Positions 59,850 to 64,000 of a DNA stretch of 64,000 bases are shown in pieces; position 1 is the first letter of the stretch; every line of letters starts with the position of its first letter. The DNA is from Coturnix japonica (taxonomy: Eukaryota > Chordata > Aves > Galliformes > Phasianidae): positions 57,825,808 to 57,889,807 of the forward strand of contig NC_029547.1 in NCBI RefSeq assembly GCF_001577835.2, read 5' to 3'. The position numbers were made by a program, and so were the translations under genes. The notes beneath the pieces were generated by a model. The model was not told the DNA's origin, did no database searches, and saw only the letters and a program-made list of their open reading frames with translations.

Positions 59850-60560
59850 TTAAGGCGGCACTGCGGGAAGGTGCGTGGGCAGCCCCGGAGCGCAGGGAGC
59901 ACGGCGGATCGGCGGGCTGCGCTGGGGCGGCCGCTGCCCCCACGCACTGCGGCCCCCGCCGGGCTGTGCGGGGCGGACCCTGCGCGGGGCGGGCACCGCG
60001 GCTTTAGCACAGGACACGGACGCGCGGCGCGGCCCGGTAGAAGCACGCGGGTAGCGCCCAGAGCCTGCGGAGAGCTGCACCGAGCCGGGTAACGCTTCGC
60101 TGCTCCTCGGGCACCGCTGGGGGAATCTCCATCCTCTCTCCGCCTCCCCTCTTGTTTTCCGCTCTTTGCCCTCTTTCGGATCGTTTAATCACGGCCCGGG
60201 AGGGAGGGAGCGCAGACAGAGGGGAAAGAAAAGAGGGATTTGGGTGAGCGCAGCGGGGCCGGACGGGAGGGGCGGCGCTGCCGCGGGGAGCGCACGGTGG
60301 CCGAGAGGGGGGACGGGGCGCGGCCGGGCCTTGGATGGTGCTTCCCACGGGGAATGAGAATGGGGAAAACTGGAACCAGAAAAAAGAGGCAGCTTCCTTC
60401 CTGCTTGCCATCGGTGCCGCCCTCAGCCTGAGAGCGGGTGTGGGGTGGTGTTGGAAAGCTCCTGTCCGGCCCGCCCCGAGGGGACAGCGCTGCTACCCTG
60501 GGGCGCTCCCGAGGGGCGGGCAGCACCTGAGCAGTGCAGGGGGTGAAGGCACCGTCGTTA
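59850..60560 (+). promoter_or_regulatory. Second CpG island, candidate promoter and 5' exon of PGAP4 (TMEM246)
   Basis: About 700 bp of very GC- and CpG-rich sequence with several GC boxes (for example GCGGGGCGGGCA near 59985-59995 and GAGGGGCGGGCA near 60513). A strong donor-like TTTGG|gtgagc lies at 60244 on the plus strand. In human the gene beyond the RNF20 promoter is TMEM246 (PGAP4), transcribed away from RNF20, so this island fits its 5' end. PGAP4 protein-coding sequence (about 400 residues in one exon) is not in the window. The strand and gene identity are inference. Confidence 0.45.
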
Positions 60561-62430
60561 GTGCGGGGACGAACTGCAGCTGATGGTGCTGCTCAACGTG
60601 ACGTGGTACCGGCTGAGAGACAGGTTCGTAGGCTCCTTGCGTTCACACGGCTGCTGAGCAAACCTCCTTGTGTGCAGTGATGGGCTGCCATTAGGACACG
60701 GCAGGTTAAGCAGGCGTGGGCAAGGGCACAAAGGCTGGTAGAGCTGCACGTGTGAAATCTGCTGATTTCAATAGTAGCCATACACCTGACTGTTTCTCAG
60801 CTCTGTCCCATTTTTTTTTCCCCCTGGAGTTTCTTGGTGTCCTCCGGAACCAGAACTCACACTCACTGCTCCTTTCAGTTGTGGGAGAGAAGGAAGAAAC
60901 CTCCAAATCCCTTGTGGTACAGAGAGAAAGCTGTGTCATGGACACCAACAGGTAGCGCCTCAAGAGAAATGCTGCTTATCAGTATAGCCAAACAGTTCTG
61001 CTGTGGTCAGAATCAGAATATTGCAGCAGCCACCTGGTATAGTTCTGTGGTTTTATTGTTACATAGACATGTAACAGCATTCCAGAATTCCTAACAGGAA
61101 ATGTGCAGCCTTAACAGCCAATGCCTTTGCTCATAAAAGCCATGTCCTGTTTCCCTATTGCTGTATTCTACTCTTTGCACTCTTAGTGAGCAGCAGCAGA
61201 GCTGCACTGCTCTCTGAGCATCCCTTGCCCTGCAGATCTTGTGTTCTCAGGGTGCTGACAAGCATACCCCATTTAGCAGCTGTTTTTTTTTTCTCAATAT
61301 CTACCTTGAATAACTTGCCTGTGTGAGTTAGCAGTAGGATTAAACCATTAAATGCCATAATGACATCAAAACCAGACAGATCTGTTACATATCTGGGAAA
61401 AAATGGCCTCCCTCCTACCTTTCATATTCATAGGCTGAGGATCCATTATAGTGGAAGTCACCTCTTGCCATGTTTATTTCGGTGTCTTGCAATCAGCTCT
61501 TATTTTAGCAGAGCACTGTAACACAAAGTGGTAAAATATAATTATCTGTAGCACCTGCAGTGAGTCAGAGTATTTGGCTTTGAGCTTCTGACAGCAGACA
61601 GCAAAAGGCAATAGCTGATGCCATTGTTAGCAGCAGCTTTGTCTAATGCCACTTACAGGGAAGCAAAATTTATTATAAAGCAGAAGTGAGCTCAAATAAA
61701 AATCCATTACCACTACTATTTTTGAGGGCTTCAGGCAGAAGACACACACCTGTTTTTATACAGAACATAATCAAATTCTGATGCAACATTTGTGTGTGTG
61801 TGTTTACCTCAGGCATAGAAAAAAAAAAAAGAAGTAGATTAAGAAAGATAAATAATTCTAAATTCACATCAGCCTTTGCTGTCATCTTCTAAAAGATGGC
61901 TCTTAACAAAGCTGCTTGCCTTAAATCTCTGTGTGGAGCTATTATTTCACACAACTCTCTTCTCCAAGCTGCTTTGCACACCCACTTGATCTTAACACTG
62001 ACATTTCTGCTTGATAGCAGTGGAGGAAAACATCACTTTCCTGTGGCTTCGCACAGCAGGGAGCAGCCAGCTGAAAGCCAGCAGGGGCTGAGGATGGTAT
62101 CCTTTGGCTCTGTGTAGAAAAGGAGGAGAGAAGGGAGAGAGAAGGTAAGGAAATAACCGAAGTTAAAATACATTCAGTTTATAGCCTGTTTTAATAGTGG
62201 CATGTTTGTACTTCATTAAGTCAAGGAGAAAGTGTCTTCCAGCTGTCACATCCACATACTGCGCTTGGTAGTTCAGTAGCTTTCAAACTGTGGTCCCTAA
62301 ATTTCCAGGGATTTGTGAAGTATTTGTTAACTGTAGTTTGAGAAGAAAACGTCTACCTACCAGAATGCATTCAAGATGGAATTGTACAGTTTCTGGGGTT
62401 TCCTAATGGGGTTATGAATCCCTGCCTCCT
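60561..62430. other. Sequence right of the CpG island
   Basis: Unique sequence, with a short T/C run near 60810-60823, a TG run near 61791-61802 and an A run near 61818-61830. If the island starts PGAP4, this is its first intron. No exon recognised. Confidence 0.6.
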
Positions 62431-62604
62431 GAACAGGCTGTACAGGAAGGCGGTGGAGTCACCATCCCTACAGGTATCTGAGAACCCTGGTGATGTGGGT
62501 CTGGGGACCTGGGTTAGTGGGCATGGTTGTGATGGGGTGGTGGTTGGACTTGGTGATCTTAGAGGTCTTTTCCAGCTTTCATGATTCTACGATTGTATGA
62601 TTCT
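62431..62604 (+). mobile_element. CR1 LINE 3' fragment
   Basis: GCGGTGGAGTCACCATCCCT, GGTTGGACTTGGTGATCTTA and a tail of ATGATTCTACGATTGTATGA show a CR1 3' end, plus orientation, about 175 bp. Confidence 0.92.
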
Positions 62605-64000
62605 TGTATATCTGTGTATTTTCATTCTTTTAGAAATGCTCAAATTCCAGCTAGTTTGTCAGGAAAAGTTGAGGAATGGCAGGTGAAAACAGCCTGTTGC
62701 TCCTACAGGAGTTAGGAGTAGCCTAACTCCTACTGTTATATGTAAATGTAATGGTCAGATGTGCAAGCAATTGCCTTCTACGTGACGCTGCTGTTTTCAA
62801 TTCTGAACACATTGCGGAAACATTATCTGGCATCTCACTTGCTCAAAATTGTCAGAAAACAGGAAAGGAATTGTTGTACTATGAATTGTAGATGAGAAAA
62901 GCCGGCCATCTGGTCCAACTATACTCATCATGGTGGAAACCTCACTGTACAGAGCAGAGAGCTGGCAGCGTGTGTGTATGAAACAGAAGGAAATCTCTGT
63001 GTCGCTTAACAACTTTGTGATGCTTGAATCAGCTTACCCCAGGCTCCAACAGGACTGTCTGCTAGGGCACTGCCACCACACAAAACTCTTGTCTCTACCA
63101 GAGGAAGTCAGTCTGGACAGACCTGGTCCTGAGGCTGCAGCTTGGCTGCACAAAGCCAATTTGGGGGGCAATGGTGCTTTTCTGCTCCAGGTTTAAACTT
63201 GGGGTGCTACTGCAGGAAGAAAGCAGAAGTCAAACATACAGATTGGTATGAACACATCTGCTGACACCACTGTGGCTCTTTGCTGTCACAACATGCCTTC
63301 CCAGGACTCTCTCCAAAAGCCCACCTATATTTCATGCAATGAAGACCCCCTGGCCTCTGTGCTTCCTTATGGACGAGGCAGTGGAGGATGGAGATGCCTC
63401 TCTTGAATCAGAAGTCCAGGAGCCTCCTAGAATCTCACAGTGATGACACGTGGGAGGCTTTGCTCCAGGAATACTTGCCCTCAGAACACCTCTCTGCAGA
63501 GGAGTTGGGAGCAGACAGAAAATCAGCTTTAAAGCCCTAGCACAGGTGACAGTATTTTGCATCCCAGAGAGGAACTTACGTGTTTTCCATTCTTCTTCAA
63601 TGTATGCAGAGGTAACTTTATCCTAATCAGTGCAACTCAACCAAGTAATTGGAGGCTAATGAAGACAGAGATTTGGATTTGGATGCGGTCCCCAGAGGGA
63701 ATCTGCACCAAGATCTAAGTAAAGAAAAAAGATGAATCTTGGTATTGTATCCACATGGCTTCCAAGCATGTCTAATGTCAATTGCTTAGTTCTACATAGA
63801 GCTGCAATAGAAATGGTCTCCACTGCTCGTGGTTAGGTGGCTACAAAGTAGTTATTATTGATGATTCATGCAGTTTCATTTTAAAACACTGTAAAATTCA
63901 ACTCTGATTCATTCTTTTCACCTTAAACTTCACAGTCAGAAACAGTGCTTAAAAACTTAAAAGACAGCAGAATCTCCAAAATGGTGGAAAAACAGAAGCT
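62605..64000. other. Right end of the window
   Basis: Unique sequence with short open frames (62930-63196 plus, 63332-63562 minus) that I cannot link to any family. No gene or repeat recognised. Confidence 0.6.

Noticed and set aside
59676-60583. Several open frames of 60-138 codons in the second CpG island
   Set aside because: High GC lowers stop frequency. The translations are Arg/Ala/Gly/Pro-rich, overlap on both strands and match no family.

Overview
This is an avian nuclear genomic window, most likely from a galliform (chicken-like) bird. Three things support that. Two vertebrate genes are split into exons with canonical GT-AG introns. Many CR1 LINE fragments are present, with ATTCTATG-type tails or their complement. 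A short mariner copy has ends I recognise as the chicken Galluhop (Mariner1_GG) family. The gene order matches human 9q31.1 (TMEM246/PGAP4 - RNF20 - GRIN3A), a block carried on the Z chromosome in chicken; the Z assignment is inference from synteny.

Layout. Positions 1-29713 hold the 3' part of GRIN3A on the plus strand: seven coding exons, taken as exons 3-9, running from the S1 ligand-binding region to the stop codon, with introns up to 15.4 kb. Exons 1-2 lie left of the window. A tail-to-tail spacer (29714-33833) holds the 3' ends of both genes and a CR1. Positions 33834-52071 hold the complete coding sequence of RNF20 on the minus strand in 19 coding exons. It translates without interruption to 984 residues and ends in a C3HC4 RING. 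A probable non-coding first exon lies in the CpG-rich promoter near 52.8-53.0 kb. From 53 to 64 kb I find no certain coding exon. A divergent ORF beside the RNF20 promoter and a second CpG island (59.85-60.56 kb) are the only gene-like signals; by synteny the island is the best candidate for the PGAP4 (TMEM246) promoter and 5' UTR.

Function. GRIN3A encodes the GluN3A subunit of NMDA-type receptors (synaptic membrane). RNF20 encodes the nuclear E3 ligase that monoubiquitinates histone H2B with RNF40. They are neighbours by ancient synteny, not partners in a pathway.

Mobile DNA. There are about fifteen CR1 pieces, one of them carrying decayed ORF2 endonuclease sequence. A 411-bp mariner derivative sits 14 bp from a RNF20 splice donor. 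A decayed LTR retroelement with two recognisable LTRs lies in a RNF20 intron. I saw no CRISPR array, tRNA, rRNA, bacterial operon or clearly new biological system. The points most worth checking are small: splice-site neighbours, a possible intronic polyadenylation isoform of GRIN3A, and the unassigned CpG island.
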